DNA of 64,000 nt, taken from an uncultured Chitinophaga sp. GTDB lineage: Bacteria; Bacteroidota; Bacteroidia; Chitinophagales; Chitinophagaceae. The DNA lies in NCBI RefSeq assembly GCF_946479755.1, contig NZ_CAMLHC010000037.1, forward strand, positions 14,728 through 78,727, in the 5' to 3' direction. This document shows, piece after piece, positions 1-10,304 of the stretch. The first letter of the stretch is position 1, and every line of letters begins with the position of its first letter. The notes below the pieces were generated by a model that ran no database searches, had not been told where the DNA came from, and saw only the letters and a list, made by a program, of their open reading frames with translations. Position numbers and translations under genes: made by a program.

Positions 1-79
1 TCATGATCAGCACACCCAGGAAAAACACCAGGTGGCCAACATGGTAATTTCGCATTCGTTCCGTGAATCGGGTTTTCAT
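1..79 (-). CDS. Membrane protein, N-terminal fragment (runs off window)
   Basis: An ATG at 79-77 opens a frame that stays open to the window edge and gives 26 residues: a basic start (MKTRFTERMRNYH) followed by a hydrophobic stretch (HLVFFLGVLIM) that looks like a first membrane segment or signal anchor. It lies 10 nt downstream of the PorP/SprF-like gene on the same strand, so it is probably co-transcribed with the surface-protein genes. The family cannot be judged from so little sequence; a link to the secretion or adhesin system is only suggested by position. Confidence 0.5.
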   Translation of the reverse strand, partial: MKTRFTERMRNYHVGHLVFFLGVLIM

Positions 80-89
80 AACATTTTTT

Positions 90-1004
90 TTAAAAGTACC
101 GCGGGGCCACCACTTTCCATTTGGACCAGGAAAAACGATAATTGATCATTACTTCGTGGGAAACTGTTTGCGCGCCTTTCAGGTTTGACTGCATCGGGGT
201 ATCGTAAGAATAGCCCAGTTGCAGGTTTTTGTTCAGCTGCACTTGTACAAGACCGGTCATCGTTTTTTCGGAACGCCAGGATGCGCCCAGCCATACCAGA
301 TTTTTTAAGAGAATATTCGCATTGAGATCATACTGTACCCCTGTGCCTTTGACGATCCGCAGCAGCACATTGGGTTTGAGTTTTACGTTGTCATTAATGG
401 TCAGAAGGTATCCGGATTGAATAAAGTAATGGGATTGCACCGTCACTTTGTTGACACTGTTGCCCAGGTCAAAACTCTTAAAAGTAGGAGAAGAAATGCC
501 TACAAAGAAATGGTCGGTGAACAGCATGAAACCAAAGCCCACATCTGTTTTCCAGTAGCTCTGGTTCTGCGCAAACACCGGGTCGGAGGTAGACAGGGAG
601 CTGTTATCTTCCCTGAACTGCGACATACCGGCTTTCAAGCCCATAGCGAGGTACAACTTTTCGTTCAGCTTTACCCGTTGGGACACGTTGAAATGCACGC
701 CTGTCTGTGAGTTCACCGTGATTTTTTCATTCATCAGCGACACGCCAAGGCTGGTATTGGTAGCTTTCAGCGGTGTATAAAAAGAAGCAGTAGCTGTTTT
801 AGGCGCGCCGTCTACGCCCACCCACTGGTTACGGCCTACGGCGGTCAGGCTGGAAGACTCGTCCATCGAAGGGTATGCCGGGTTGATGATCATCCCGTTA
901 AACATATACTGGGAGTAGATCGGCTGTTGCTGCGCCCACCCTTTCAGGCAGCAGCAACAGCATAGTACAGCAATCCCTAAAGCTTTCATAAATCGCTTGT
1001 TCAT
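90..1004 (-). CDS. PorP/SprF-like type IX secretion outer-membrane protein
   Basis: About 304 residues. It opens with a signal peptide (MNKRFMKAL, a hydrophobic Cys-rich core, then GWAQ) followed at once by QQPIYSQYMFNGMIINPAYP, the hallmark opening of the PorP/SprF family of T9SS-associated outer-membrane proteins. The rest alternates short amphipathic strands, as in a beta-barrel. I chose the ATG at 1004 because the longer reading begins with TTG at 1043 and puts extra residues before a good signal peptide. It directly follows the giant type B sorting-domain protein. Family members such as SprF are needed to secrete or attach a specific type B cargo, so the upstream protein is the likely partner (inference). 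Confidence 0.9.
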   Translation of the reverse strand: MNKRFMKALGIAVLCCCCCLKGWAQQQPIYSQYMFNGMIINPAYPSMDESSSLTAVGRNQWVGVDGAPKTATASFYTPLKATNTSLGVSLMNEKITVNSQTGVHFNVSQRVKLNEKLYLAMGLKAGMSQFREDNSSLSTSDPVFAQNQSYWKTDVGFGFMLFTDHFFVGISSPTFKSFDLGNSVNKVTVQSHYFIQSGYLLTINDNVKLKPNVLLRIVKGTGVQYDLNANILLKNLVWLGASWRSEKTMTGLVQVQLNKNLQLGYSYDTPMQSNLKGAQTVSHEVMINYRFSWSKWKVVAPRYF

Positions 1005-1039
1005 AGGTATCAGCTTGAATATTTTTACCAATAATGATC

Positions 1040-4000
1040 TCAACGTTTGATGACAATAAATCCGGTATACCGTTCTACCCTGCCATCCACCCAGATCTGT
1101 ATCTGGTAGAAGTAGGACCCGTCCGGTACGTCGGCACCTGACTGGCCGCCGGCATTGGCCTTGCCTCTGAAACTGTTGGATTTATTATCGTAATTACTTG
1201 TCTTATACACAGTGCCCCCCCAACGGTTAAACACCACTACTTCGTTTTTCGGGAACTTCTCGATGTTCTGGATATACATCAGGTCATTACCCTGCCCGTC
1301 GTTGTTCGGGGAGATCGCCGGATGTACTTTGATCTTGCCGTCTTTCCCGTCGAGGTAATCGATCTTGCGGTTGTTATCGAGGTGGAAACGGCTTACGGAA
1401 TCCGGCACACCATCACCATCGGAATCCAGGTCGAGGAAGTTCGGGATACCGTCTCCGTCCGTATCATCGTCAAACGGATCGCCGTTGCCGTTGATATCTT
1501 CCTGTTCGTCGGTCAGGCCGTCACCGTCAGTATCGCAGGTTTTGCACATCGGGTCGTCGTTGAGGATCACACCGGTAGCTTTGGCCGGATCACCCAGTAC
1601 CGGCGTGTTCTGGCCGGAAGGCACGGTCACGGTCTGCAGCTTCACGATGAAGGTCTCGTTCTGTTCGAAAGCTTCATCACCAATGATATTCACCACTACT
1701 TCACCACCCGGCTGGAAGGCTGGTATCTTCGCCTGTTTAACGGTATTATCGAAGTCCGTTCCCGGCGTAGCTTTGAAGCCCAGGTAAGGGAAACTTACCC
1801 CATCTGTGGATTCTTCAAAGTCATAGCTGAGGGTGATCTCCCTGGAGCTTTTGCGGTTCATTTTCACCACAAACTTCAGCGGTGTGTTCTCCCCTTTATT
1901 ACCTTCTTTCACGCTGAATTTCTCCGCAGCAAAAGCCAGCGTCAGCGGGTCGTTGTCATGAATAGCCGTTTGTGCGGACACGTTAGCCCCTGCTTTGTAG
2001 ATCGGGGTGCCGCTGCCACTTACGTGCGGCAGGATGGTGGCTTTCAGGAAACCGTCATCGTCATTGGTATCGTTGTCCACCGCGGTAAGGGTGAAGTCCT
2101 GCGCCGTACGGAGGGCCGGTAACACCACCGTGATGGTATTGCCGTTTACCGTAGCGCCGGCAGCAGTGAAGCTGCGTGCGGCGTCCTGGTCTACCCGGAA
2201 GCGGATCGGCAGGTCACGCGCAGCGGTGTTTACCGCGCGGATGCTGAATTTCACCGGCTTGCCTTCATCTACAGGCAGGCCGTCGTTGATAATATCCACC
2301 AACAGGGTATCGTTATCGTGGATCAGCACATCCGCCTTCGCTTTGGCAGATAACGGCCAGGTCACGCCAGGAATGTTACCGGCAACGGTTTTCAGCTGTA
2401 CCTGCACATTTTCATCTCCTTCCACAATGGTATTGTCAATCGGGTCTACTTTAATATCGGCGTAGTTCTTACCGGCCGGGATCACGGTAGTGCCGCTCAG
2501 CTTACGGTAACGGGTATCCGCAACGGCATTGCCGCCCACCTGGTAAGTCACAGTCACATCTTTCACGGCCGACAGCTGCGTGTCTGTGAAACGTACTCTG
2601 AAGGCCCCGGGTGTATTGGGCTCGGACGCATCGGCCGTTTTTTCCACCATCATCTGACGGGCGGTGGCTTTGGCGCCGGTAGCGTAACTTTCATCGTCAA
2701 ACACCGTCATGCGCACAGTATCTTTATCGTTCACATCGAAGCCGATGTTTTTATTGAACCGCTTCATCTGCGCCAGCATCAGCGCCACTTTCACTTCTTC
2801 ATCGCCTTCAATCACCAGGTTATCGATCACATTCACGGGAACGGCCACACTGTTCTGACCCGGTGCGATAGTGGCAGACGTCTGTATCGGCGCAATGTTG
2901 GTAGTACCGGCGATGCTGCTGACATAGAACACCACTTTTACCTCGGCGGCAGCGGTGCTGGCACCCGGCAGCTTAACCACGTAAGCGCCGTGGGTGGCCG
3001 GTTCGGCCGCATCGTTTTTCTTCTGCAGGTGCACGCTCATATCGCCGGTTTCCGGTATCAGTAAAGATGACGGCTGCAGCAGGGTATATCCTGTGGTTAC
3101 CAGTTGTGCCGTCAGTTGCAGGGTCTCATCACCTTCCAGCACATTATCATTGATCATCTGCAACGTGTATACTTTATTGTTGGTCAGCGCCGGCAGCGTT
3201 ACGGAAGACGGCACACCGCTATAATCGGCAGCGTCCGCCGTGGAAGCCGCATCCCGACCGATGTTGATGGTGATGTCTTCATCGGAAGAAATCAGGCTGT
3301 TCACAAATCCAACCCTCACGGCGGAAGTGCTGCCCTCATGCAGAATGGTAGAATCTATCTTCACCTGCACCTTCAGGTTATTGGGATCGAGGCGGGTAGC
3401 GTCTTTGATCATCAGGTCGAGGGTGTCGCCCTTCATACCGGCTATATTTTTCGGTGCGGCCACCAGCTGTAACAGCTCGTCTTTTTCGAGGATGTTATCA
3501 TTTTCCGCATGTACGGAGAAGTTAACATCCGGCTGCAACGCCGGTATAGTCACCTGCGGCGGCAGTCCGCTGTAGTCGGATGGTTTGGCTTTTGTTGCGC
3601 TGCCGGCAGACAGGGTCACCGTGATAGGCTTGCTGGAAGTAACGCCGGGGGCCAGGGATACCCTGGCAGTATAGGTGTCGCCTTCTTTTACAGCTGTACC
3701 AGCCGTTACCGGGATAATATGGATATAGCCGGTCGCCGGGTCGTCGTGCGTTCTGTCGAGGATCACTACGGTATCTCCTTTCACCGGCATATTCACGTCG
3801 CCGGTAGTACCGGTGAGCACTACGGTTTCATCATCTTCCAGTACCAGGTCTTTCACTGCTTCCAGCAACACAGGATGGGTGGCGCCGGTACCCAGTTTCG
3901 GGATGGTGATCGTCAGCGGGAAAGACAGCGGTTTATAGTCGATGACATCGGCAGTAGATGCCGCATCTTTATTGATCGTGACAACGATGGGCTTACCGGC

Positions 4001-7000
4001 CTGCCAGCCATTGGGCAGCTGCACGCCGATAGCGGCGCCGGTACCGCCTTCATTGATGGCAGCCAGTGAGCGGGTGATCTTCACAGGGGCCGTCAGCGGG
4101 TACTGCGCATCATCGATGTTTACCTCAAAAACATTCGTGGTATAAGTACTGATCGCATCGGTGGCGGCGGTACTGATCACCAGTTTCTCCGGTCCTTCCA
4201 CAAGGTTATCAGCAGCTATCTTCAGCGCAATCGTGGTATCGTTGGCGTTATTAAAGGAGAAAGCGTTGCTCATGGTGTAGTCCGCACCGGCTTCCGCGTC
4301 GCCGCCGGTTTGTGTCAGCGTGAGACTGATGGGCACTTCTGTGGTAACACCCGCCGGCAGCGTGATACGTACGTTACCGTTATCTCCTTCTTTCGCGTTG
4401 ACTGTTTTATAAGGTGTCAGTGTCAGCACCCTGTTGGCAGGAACGGTACGTGTCAGGTCCTGTATTTTCAGGTCGAGATTGTTCACGGTATAACCGGCCA
4501 GCGTGGCGTTGAGTTTCAGGGATTCGTCTTTTTCCAGCACCTGGTCGGTATTGGTTTGAATCACCTCGAAGGTGTGGGTTTTATCTGTTTTTTCCAGTTC
4601 CAGCAACGTGTTGATGAGCCTATAGTCGTTTTTAGCGGGACTGGCTTCTGATGCTGCATCTACTGCCAGCTGCACCGCTACTTTTTTGGCGGAGGTGTAC
4701 AGCCGCGCTACGGTCACGCTCAGCTTCTCCCCTTCCGGTATCAGCGTTTTGCTGGCGGTGAGGGTAATTTTACGGGCGTCCGGTTTGTTGATGGTGTTAT
4801 CTGCGATGTGAATGGTGGTGCTGGTAACAGGCAGTGCGGCGTTAGCCGGGTTACCGTCAATGACCAGGTCGGCATCGTCGTCCAGCACATCGTTGTCTGT
4901 GGCGAGGACCTGCATGGAGGCGCTGCCGGTGGACTGGATGACCAGCTGTTTATTGAGGATAGTGGTATGGCGGTCGTCACCGGCGGTGGAGCTGCTGTTC
5001 TTCACCAGCTGTACTGTCAGCGGGATGGCGGATGTCCAGCCATTCGGCAGCGTGGCGGTCAGGGTAGCACCGGCAGGGTCGTTCTCCTGTATGGAGGCAG
5101 GGGTACTGCTGAGCACAATCGGGTTGGTTGCCAGCAGCGGATATTCCCGGTCGTTGATGGTAAAGGCCAGCGTAGCCGGTGTCATGCTATAGGTGGTGCC
5201 ATAGGCATCGGTGATGGCCGGTGTGATGGTCAGGTTTTCCTGGTTTTCCACCAGGTCATCTTTTAATATGTTCAGCGTGGCGGCAGGCGCCGGTGTGGCG
5301 GCGGTGATCTGTAGCGGTCCGGTCAACGTATAGTCGCTGGCGGTAGCGGTGCCGGTGATAGCGCTGAGGGCGATATTGATGGGTATTTGCGTGGTGACGC
5401 CTGCAGGCAGTGTAGCCGTAATAGTGGTCGTATTATTTTCTGCGATGGTCGTTTGCGGAACGTTGAAAGTCACTTTTGTGTTGGCCGCGTTTCTCCTGGT
5501 AGCGTCGTTGATGGTGACGGTTGTGCCGCTCACCGTATAGGCGCCGGCGGTGCCTTTAATCACCAGGGCTTCATCTTTCTCGATCACCATATCAGAAGCA
5601 GCCGTCAGCACGTTGGCCGGTGTAGTGTAGGTGCCGGTGGTATTGGCCGGTAGTTCAATTTCGTTGACAAGCGTATAGTCTGTCGCGCTGGCTTCTGTAC
5701 CTGTTGGGTTGGCAGCCAGGGCGATTTTGATATTTTTGGCGAAGCTGTAGCCGCTGGTGAGGCTGATGGTAAACGGCGTCGCCTGTCCTTCCGTCAGCGG
5801 GGTGGTGACCGGCGCGATGGCGATGGACACCGCGGCAGCATCTGTCTTATCGTGGATATTGAGTGTTACGTCTGCGCCGGTGGTGATACCTGTGAGCGGT
5901 ACGCTGGCAGCTGTGGCAGCATGGATTACCAGCATGCGATCGTCTTCCAGTACCAGGTTGGCCGCTGCGGAAATGACATCCGGCACGGATGCCTTTGCTC
6001 CTGCGGGAATTACCATGGAAGCAGGCAAACCGCTATAGGAACCTGTTTGCGCGGTGGTACCGGCGGCGGTGGAGATGTCAAACGTCAGTGCCACGTCGGT
6101 GGCAACGATACCGGCAGGCAGTTCTATCCAGCAGTTAGCGCCGGTGCCGCCTTCGTTAATATCGTTGGTAGATAGGTGGAGTGTAGCCGGCGCCGTGAGC
6201 GGCAGCTGTGCATCTTTAACAGTGATGGTGGCGGGCGCCAGCTTAAAGGCGGTGGCGCTGCCGTCGGTGATAGCTGCGGTGAGGATGATGGTTTCATCCC
6301 CTTCGATACGGCCGTCGTCGGTCAGTTTGAGCGTACCGCTGACCGGTGTGCTGCCGTTGATGACATTGGCAGGCAGGGTCAGCGTATAGTCTGTATTTTC
6401 TGTGGCGGTGCCTCCTTTCGTCAGGGTAACGGTGATAGGTATATCCGTAGATACGCCCGCCGGCAGACTGATGTTGAAGGTGCCGTTGTAACCTTCTTTA
6501 AAGGTGAGCGCAGGATAGGATGCATCCGGATCTGCCGGGGTAACGGTAACGCCCAAGGTAATATTGGCGTCGTGGTTACGGGTGTCGTCGGTAATAGTGA
6601 TCACGGGTCCGGCGGCTGTTTTAGCCTGACCGAGCACGTTGGCGTCTCCCTGTATTTTAAAAGTCTCGCTGGCTTCGAGGACCAGGTCCGTTTTAGCGGT
6701 GATTACAATGTCGGCGCTGCCGGTACCGTTAGCGATTTTCACTTTTTTATCCATGGTGAAGTCCACGTCTGCCAGGGCGGTATTGCCGGTTAGAACAGAC
6801 AGGTCCACATAAGTATCTTCCGTCACTGTGGTGCTGCCGGGCAGGGAAATAGTACCGGTGATCTGGCTGCCTTCGTTGACGGTCGTCTGCGCGAAGTTAA
6901 TGGTCAGCGTACGGTCTTCATCGTCCACGATAGTATAGGTCGCCTGTTTGGTGGCGCCCAGCTGTACCAGCGCATTGCAGTTGATGTCCTGCAGTTCCAG

Positions 7001-8335
7001 GGTAAGCTTGCGGCTGTATTCCAGTCTGTCGTTGCCTTTGATGGTCACGTTGGTTACCGGTATGGTGGTAGCCGTGGTGTAGTTGCCGGCAGGTATAATG
7101 AAGCCCATTTCGTAGGTGAAATCCTGGTTTTCCTGGGCGGGGTGTGGTTCTCCGGCATTCGCCACCACTTTCATTTCGGCGTATACCGGCATTTTAAGGA
7201 TGCCGCCGCTCACTTTCAGCTGAAGACTTTGTGGTGCGTGGTTGTTACCGGTATTGCCTTCGTTGTCGCTGGCGTCGCCGGCAAATTCTATGGTCACGGG
7301 TGTGCTGCCGTCGCTGGTTTGTCCGCCGATAGCGGTGTGGATAGCTTCATAGTCAGGATAAGTGCTTACCGGCGCCGTGTTGTCCAGATCGCCGTATCCC
7401 ACTGCTATGCGGGTGCCCAGCGTTTTACCGGCCAGTTTGTTATTCAGGGCCGATTGTACCAGTAACATACGGTCATAGGGTTCCATAATTCCCGTACCGG
7501 TATTGGACGGGTAGGGAAAGAGCGTCAGGTTTGAAGACGACTGGTATTTGCCCGGCGCTTTAATATCATCTGACAGGAAATAACTGGCAAAGGAGGAGTT
7601 AGCGATAAAGGCATGGGTATAAGGCTGCAGCACGCCGCAGTTGATGCCGGCCGCCGTTCCGTGATAAGCGCCCATGTAGGCTGTTCCACCCGGCTGTTTG
7701 AAGCCAAGGGCGCAGTAACCCGGGATACCTGCCAGATAATCGTTACCGGCGCTATAGGCATAGTTGGGGTCCTGCTGCATGGCCAGGTGTTCTTCCTGGT
7801 ACAGCATCACGTTGTACCCGATGTTAATGCCGTTGAAAGAGTAGTCGACGGTAAAGTATTTATTCGGTGCTATATAAGTGTAAGCGCGGGTGATAAAGAT
7901 CGGTGATTCGAAGTCAGTTCCGCCTGCCGGCTTTTTATCATAGACTTTGTTGAAGACGAAGACCCTGTAGGGAGTTGCGGCGCTGCCGTTTCCGATGACC
8001 GGCGAGATGTAGCAGACGTTGGTATCCAGGCTTTGCAGGGCCGTCATGGGTGTAGTACTGTGTTTCACCCGGATATAGTCGCCATATCCTTTTTCGCCGT
8101 TGGCCACATAAGATTCTGTTTTTCCATTCCGGAACACCTGTATCCTGCCTTTGGCGTCCATTTCCAGCCGGAGGCCGTCGCTGGCGGAATTACCGCCGGT
8201 GGTGTTGATCACGCGGATGGCTGGTAATGGTGCCTGTGCCTGTATGCAGGTATAGGCCAGCAGGAACAGGAGCAGTGTTACGCAACGCCGAAGCATGGTT
8301 TTGCCTTCCGGCAATAGATGCAGCTTCTTTTTCAT
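1040..8335 (-). CDS. Giant Calx-beta repeat surface protein with T9SS type B sorting domain
   Basis: About 2,430 residues, predicted to be secreted. A signal peptide (MKKKLHLL...TCIQAQ) leads into a roughly 370-residue N-terminal region I do not recognise. A long array of Calx-beta-like modules follows, with about 16 copies of an acidic signature of the kind VLEKDESLKL or VEGDENVQVQL. Near the end lies an Asp-rich calcium-binding stretch (DTDGDGLTDEQED, DTDGDGIPNFLDLD) of thrombospondin-3 type. The last ~95 residues (HPAISPNNDGQGNDL, VVVFNRWGGTVYK, FIVIKR) are a gliding-motility-associated or T9SS type B C-terminal domain. ATG codons exist at 8356, 8335 and 8296; 8335 gives the best signal peptide. 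The likely role is a calcium-stiffened cell-surface adhesin or filament exported with the adjacent PorP/SprF-like protein (inference). Confidence 0.9.
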   Translation of the reverse strand: MKKKLHLLPEGKTMLRRCVTLLLFLLAYTCIQAQAPLPAIRVINTTGGNSASDGLRLEMDAKGRIQVFRNGKTESYVANGEKGYGDYIRVKHSTTPMTALQSLDTNVCYISPVIGNGSAATPYRVFVFNKVYDKKPAGGTDFESPIFITRAYTYIAPNKYFTVDYSFNGINIGYNVMLYQEEHLAMQQDPNYAYSAGNDYLAGIPGYCALGFKQPGGTAYMGAYHGTAAGINCGVLQPYTHAFIANSSFASYFLSDDIKAPGKYQSSSNLTLFPYPSNTGTGIMEPYDRMLLVQSALNNKLAGKTLGTRIAVGYGDLDNTAPVSTYPDYEAIHTAIGGQTSDGSTPVTIEFAGDASDNEGNTGNNHAPQSLQLKVSGGILKMPVYAEMKVVANAGEPHPAQENQDFTYEMGFIIPAGNYTTATTIPVTNVTIKGNDRLEYSRKLTLELQDINCNALVQLGATKQATYTIVDDEDRTLTINFAQTTVNEGSQITGTISLPGSTTVTEDTYVDLSVLTGNTALADVDFTMDKKVKIANGTGSADIVITAKTDLVLEASETFKIQGDANVLGQAKTAAGPVITITDDTRNHDANITLGVTVTPADPDASYPALTFKEGYNGTFNISLPAGVSTDIPITVTLTKGGTATENTDYTLTLPANVINGSTPVSGTLKLTDDGRIEGDETIILTAAITDGSATAFKLAPATITVKDAQLPLTAPATLHLSTNDINEGGTGANCWIELPAGIVATDVALTFDISTAAGTTAQTGSYSGLPASMVIPAGAKASVPDVISAAANLVLEDDRMLVIHAATAASVPLTGITTGADVTLNIHDKTDAAAVSIAIAPVTTPLTEGQATPFTISLTSGYSFAKNIKIALAANPTGTEASATDYTLVNEIELPANTTGTYTTPANVLTAASDMVIEKDEALVIKGTAGAYTVSGTTVTINDATRRNAANTKVTFNVPQTTIAENNTTTITATLPAGVTTQIPINIALSAITGTATASDYTLTGPLQITAATPAPAATLNILKDDLVENQENLTITPAITDAYGTTYSMTPATLAFTINDREYPLLATNPIVLSSTPASIQENDPAGATLTATLPNGWTSAIPLTVQLVKNSSSTAGDDRHTTILNKQLVIQSTGSASMQVLATDNDVLDDDADLVIDGNPANAALPVTSTTIHIADNTINKPDARKITLTASKTLIPEGEKLSVTVARLYTSAKKVAVQLAVDAASEASPAKNDYRLINTLLELEKTDKTHTFEVIQTNTDQVLEKDESLKLNATLAGYTVNNLDLKIQDLTRTVPANRVLTLTPYKTVNAKEGDNGNVRITLPAGVTTEVPISLTLTQTGGDAEAGADYTMSNAFSFNNANDTTIALKIAADNLVEGPEKLVISTAATDAISTYTTNVFEVNIDDAQYPLTAPVKITRSLAAINEGGTGAAIGVQLPNGWQAGKPIVVTINKDAASTADVIDYKPLSFPLTITIPKLGTGATHPVLLEAVKDLVLEDDETVVLTGTTGDVNMPVKGDTVVILDRTHDDPATGYIHIIPVTAGTAVKEGDTYTARVSLAPGVTSSKPITVTLSAGSATKAKPSDYSGLPPQVTIPALQPDVNFSVHAENDNILEKDELLQLVAAPKNIAGMKGDTLDLMIKDATRLDPNNLKVQVKIDSTILHEGSTSAVRVGFVNSLISSDEDITINIGRDAASTADAADYSGVPSSVTLPALTNNKVYTLQMINDNVLEGDETLQLTAQLVTTGYTLLQPSSLLIPETGDMSVHLQKKNDAAEPATHGAYVVKLPGASTAAAEVKVVFYVSSIAGTTNIAPIQTSATIAPGQNSVAVPVNVIDNLVIEGDEEVKVALMLAQMKRFNKNIGFDVNDKDTVRMTVFDDESYATGAKATARQMMVEKTADASEPNTPGAFRVRFTDTQLSAVKDVTVTYQVGGNAVADTRYRKLSGTTVIPAGKNYADIKVDPIDNTIVEGDENVQVQLKTVAGNIPGVTWPLSAKAKADVLIHDNDTLLVDIINDGLPVDEGKPVKFSIRAVNTAARDLPIRFRVDQDAARSFTAAGATVNGNTITVVLPALRTAQDFTLTAVDNDTNDDDGFLKATILPHVSGSGTPIYKAGANVSAQTAIHDNDPLTLAFAAEKFSVKEGNKGENTPLKFVVKMNRKSSREITLSYDFEESTDGVSFPYLGFKATPGTDFDNTVKQAKIPAFQPGGEVVVNIIGDEAFEQNETFIVKLQTVTVPSGQNTPVLGDPAKATGVILNDDPMCKTCDTDGDGLTDEQEDINGNGDPFDDDTDGDGIPNFLDLDSDGDGVPDSVSRFHLDNNRKIDYLDGKDGKIKVHPAISPNNDGQGNDLMYIQNIEKFPKNEVVVFNRWGGTVYKTSNYDNKSNSFRGKANAGGQSGADVPDGSYFYQIQIWVDGRVERYTGFIVIKR

Positions 8336-8824
8336 AGGATGGGACAGGACTAACATATGCGTGTGTAAATTTCTATTTATACATATAGATTTTATTCAAA
8401 AAATGTAAAAAACAGTCCTTTGTAAAACCCTATATGCCTCGTAATTGGCTCTCCCGGCAAACCTTTAACCTAAATACTTCATAAGCTGAAGCTGAAAAAC
8501 CTTTGTTGCCGGCAATTATTGTTATCAATACCCCCGGGGATGGGGAGAAAATAAGACACACAAATTGCGCTTACAATGATGTTTAATAATTGCTCATACT
8601 CTACTAACTGTTCTTTACCACTAAACAATTAAATATTAAATCATATATTTTAATTTACAAACTTATAACATAAATTATATTAAATCAAATTTAATTTGAA
8701 ACGGTTGGCAGAGAGAGCTCTAACGAAATGATTAACAAAATTTTAGGGGCACACTGCGGTCAGGAGGACGGCGCTATTATGTAAAAAGTTAAAATAAGCC
8801 TAGATTTGCACAAAACTTTATTTA
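8336..8824. other. AT-rich divergent intergenic region
   Basis: About 490 bases between the divergent giant adhesin and ahcY genes, with no convincing coding frame. The stretch 8580-8700 is very AT-rich. On the minus strand, TAnnTTTG-like elements occur at 8658-8665 and 8686-8693, and TCAAATTTAATTTGA at 8685-8699 is a perfect dyad; these could serve the adhesin gene but lie over 300 nt from its start. A short CCGGCAA/TTGCCGG inverted pair brackets about 8456-8514. No known riboswitch is recognised. Confidence 0.4.
8801..8808 (+). promoter_or_regulatory. Putative -7 element of ahcY promoter
   Basis: TAGATTTG matches the Bacteroidota -7 consensus TAnnTTTG, 16 bases before the ahcY ATG. That implies a short leader. 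I see no clear -33 TTTG at the expected distance. Confidence 0.5.
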
Positions 8825-10153
8825 ATGTCCACAATTGCAACATCCAACATCGACTTTAGCCTTCCGTACAAGGTAAAAGATATGTCACTTGCGGCCTGGG
8901 GTCGTAAAGAGATAGAGCTGGCAGAAGCCGAAATGCCCGGTTTGATGTCATTGAGAGAAGAATATGGTGATAAGAAACCCCTGAAAGGCGCACGTATCGC
9001 CGGTTGTCTGCACATGACCATTCAGACCGCTGTACTGATCGAAACCCTGGTACACCTGGGTGCGGAAGTACGCTGGAGCTCCTGCAACATCTTCTCTACG
9101 CAAGACCACGCCGCTGCTGCTGTAGCTGCTGCCGGTGTTCCTGTATTTGCCTGGAAAGGTCTCAACGAACAGGAATTTGACTGGTGTATTGAACAGACCC
9201 TCTTCTTCGGTGGTGCTGACCGTCCGCTGAACATGATCCTGGATGATGGTGGCGACCTGACCAACATGGTACTGGACAAGTATACTGAGCTGATCCAGCA
9301 CATTAAAGGTCTGAGCGAAGAAACCACTACCGGTGTTCACCGCCTGTATGAGCGCATGAAAAACGGTACTTTGCCGATGCCTGCCATCAATATCAACGAC
9401 TCTGTTACCAAATCCAAATTTGACAACAAATACGGTTGCCGCGAATCCTGTGTAGACGCTATCCGTCGTGCTACTGACGTGATGATCGCCGGTAAAGTGG
9501 CTGTTGTTGCTGGTTTTGGCGACGTAGGTAAAGGTTCCGCTGAATCCCTGAGAGGTGCAGGCGCCCGTGTAATCGTTACCGAGATCGACCCGATCTGTGC
9601 TTTACAGGCCGCCATGGAAGGTTACGAAGTGAAAAAAATGAACGATGCCGTTAAAGAAGCGGACATCATCGTTACCACTACCGGTTGCCGTGATATCATC
9701 ACCGGCGAACACTTCAAACTGATGAAGGATAAATGTATCGTTTCCAATATCGGTCACTTCGATATCGAAATCGATGTAGCATGGCTGAATAAGAACTACG
9801 GCAACACCAAAGTGGAAATCAAACCCCAGGTAGATAAATATACCATCGACGGTAAAGATATCATCCTGCTGGCAGAAGGCCGCCTGGTGAACCTGGGTTG
9901 CGCTACCGGCCACCCTTCCTTCGTAATGAGTAACTCTTTCACCAACCAGACACTGGCTCAGCTGGAACTGTGGCTGAACTCAGACCAGTACGAAAACAAA
10001 GTATACGTACTGCCTAAACACCTGGATGAAAAAGTAGCCCGCTTACACCTGAAAAAAATCGGTGTGGAACTGGACGTACTCACTTCCGCTCAATCCGAGT
10101 ACCTCGGCATTCCGGCAGAAGGTCCGTTCAAACCAGACTACTACAGATACTAG
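8825..10153 (+). CDS. ahcY: Adenosylhomocysteinase
   Basis: 442 residues, full length. S-adenosylhomocysteine hydrolase splits SAH to adenosine and homocysteine, relieving product inhibition of methyltransferases and feeding the methionine cycle in the cytosol. Seen directly: the N-terminal substrate domain with [15 protein letters not shown] and [21 protein letters not shown], the NAD-binding Rossmann motif GFGDVGKG near residues 230-237, [23 protein letters not shown], and the canonical C-terminal KPDYYRY tail that completes the NAD site of the neighbouring subunit. It is monocistronic: its own -7 element lies upstream and a strong terminator follows its stop codon. Confidence 0.98.
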   Translation: MSTIATSNIDFSLPYKVKDMSLAAWGRKEIELAEAEMPGLMSLREEYGDKKPLKGARIAGCLHMTIQTAVLIETLVHLGAEVRWSSCNIFSTQDHAAAAVAAAGVPVFAWKGLNEQEFDWCIEQTLFFGGADRPLNMILDDGGDLTNMVLDKYTELIQHIKGLSEETTTGVHRLYERMKNGTLPMPAININDSVTKSKFDNKYGCRESCVDAIRRATDVMIAGKVAVVAGFGDVGKGSAESLRGAGARVIVTEIDPICALQAAMEGYEVKKMNDAVKEADIIVTTTGCRDIITGEHFKLMKDKCIVSNIGHFDIEIDVAWLNKNYGNTKVEIKPQVDKYTIDGKDIILLAEGRLVNLGCATGHPSFVMSNSFTNQTLAQLELWLNSDQYENKVYVLPKHLDEKVARLHLKKIGVELDVLTSAQSEYLGIPAEGPFKPDYYRY

Positions 10154-10176
10154 TCAATACATATTGACAACACAAA

Positions 10177-10212
10177 GACCTGAGCGAATCACCTTTGCTC
10201 AGGTCTTTTTTT
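10177..10212 (+). terminator. Intrinsic terminator of ahcY
   Basis: A perfect 10-bp stem, AGACCTGAGC (10177-10186) with GCTCAGGTCT (10197-10206), has a 10-base loop and runs into a T tract (10206-10212). Confidence 0.85.
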
Positions 10213-10292
10213 ATGGGCCGTATTTTTTATGCACACTGCGATAAAACAGCCACCCGTTCGTAATTCGTCGGCCGTAATTCATAATTGATTAG

Positions 10293-10300
10293 TATTTTTG
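10293..10300 (+). promoter_or_regulatory. Putative -7 element of pdxJ promoter
   Basis: TATTTTTG fits TAnnTTTG and lies 4 bases before the pdxJ ATG. The transcript would be nearly leaderless unless initiation is slightly displaced or a different promoter is used. Confidence 0.4.
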
Positions 10301-10304
10301 TGGC

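Noticed and set aside
8354..8356. ATG at 8356 as start of the giant surface protein
   Set aside because: It would put seven extra residues (MLVLSHP) before the Lys-rich signal start; the ATG at 8335 gives a standard signal peptide.
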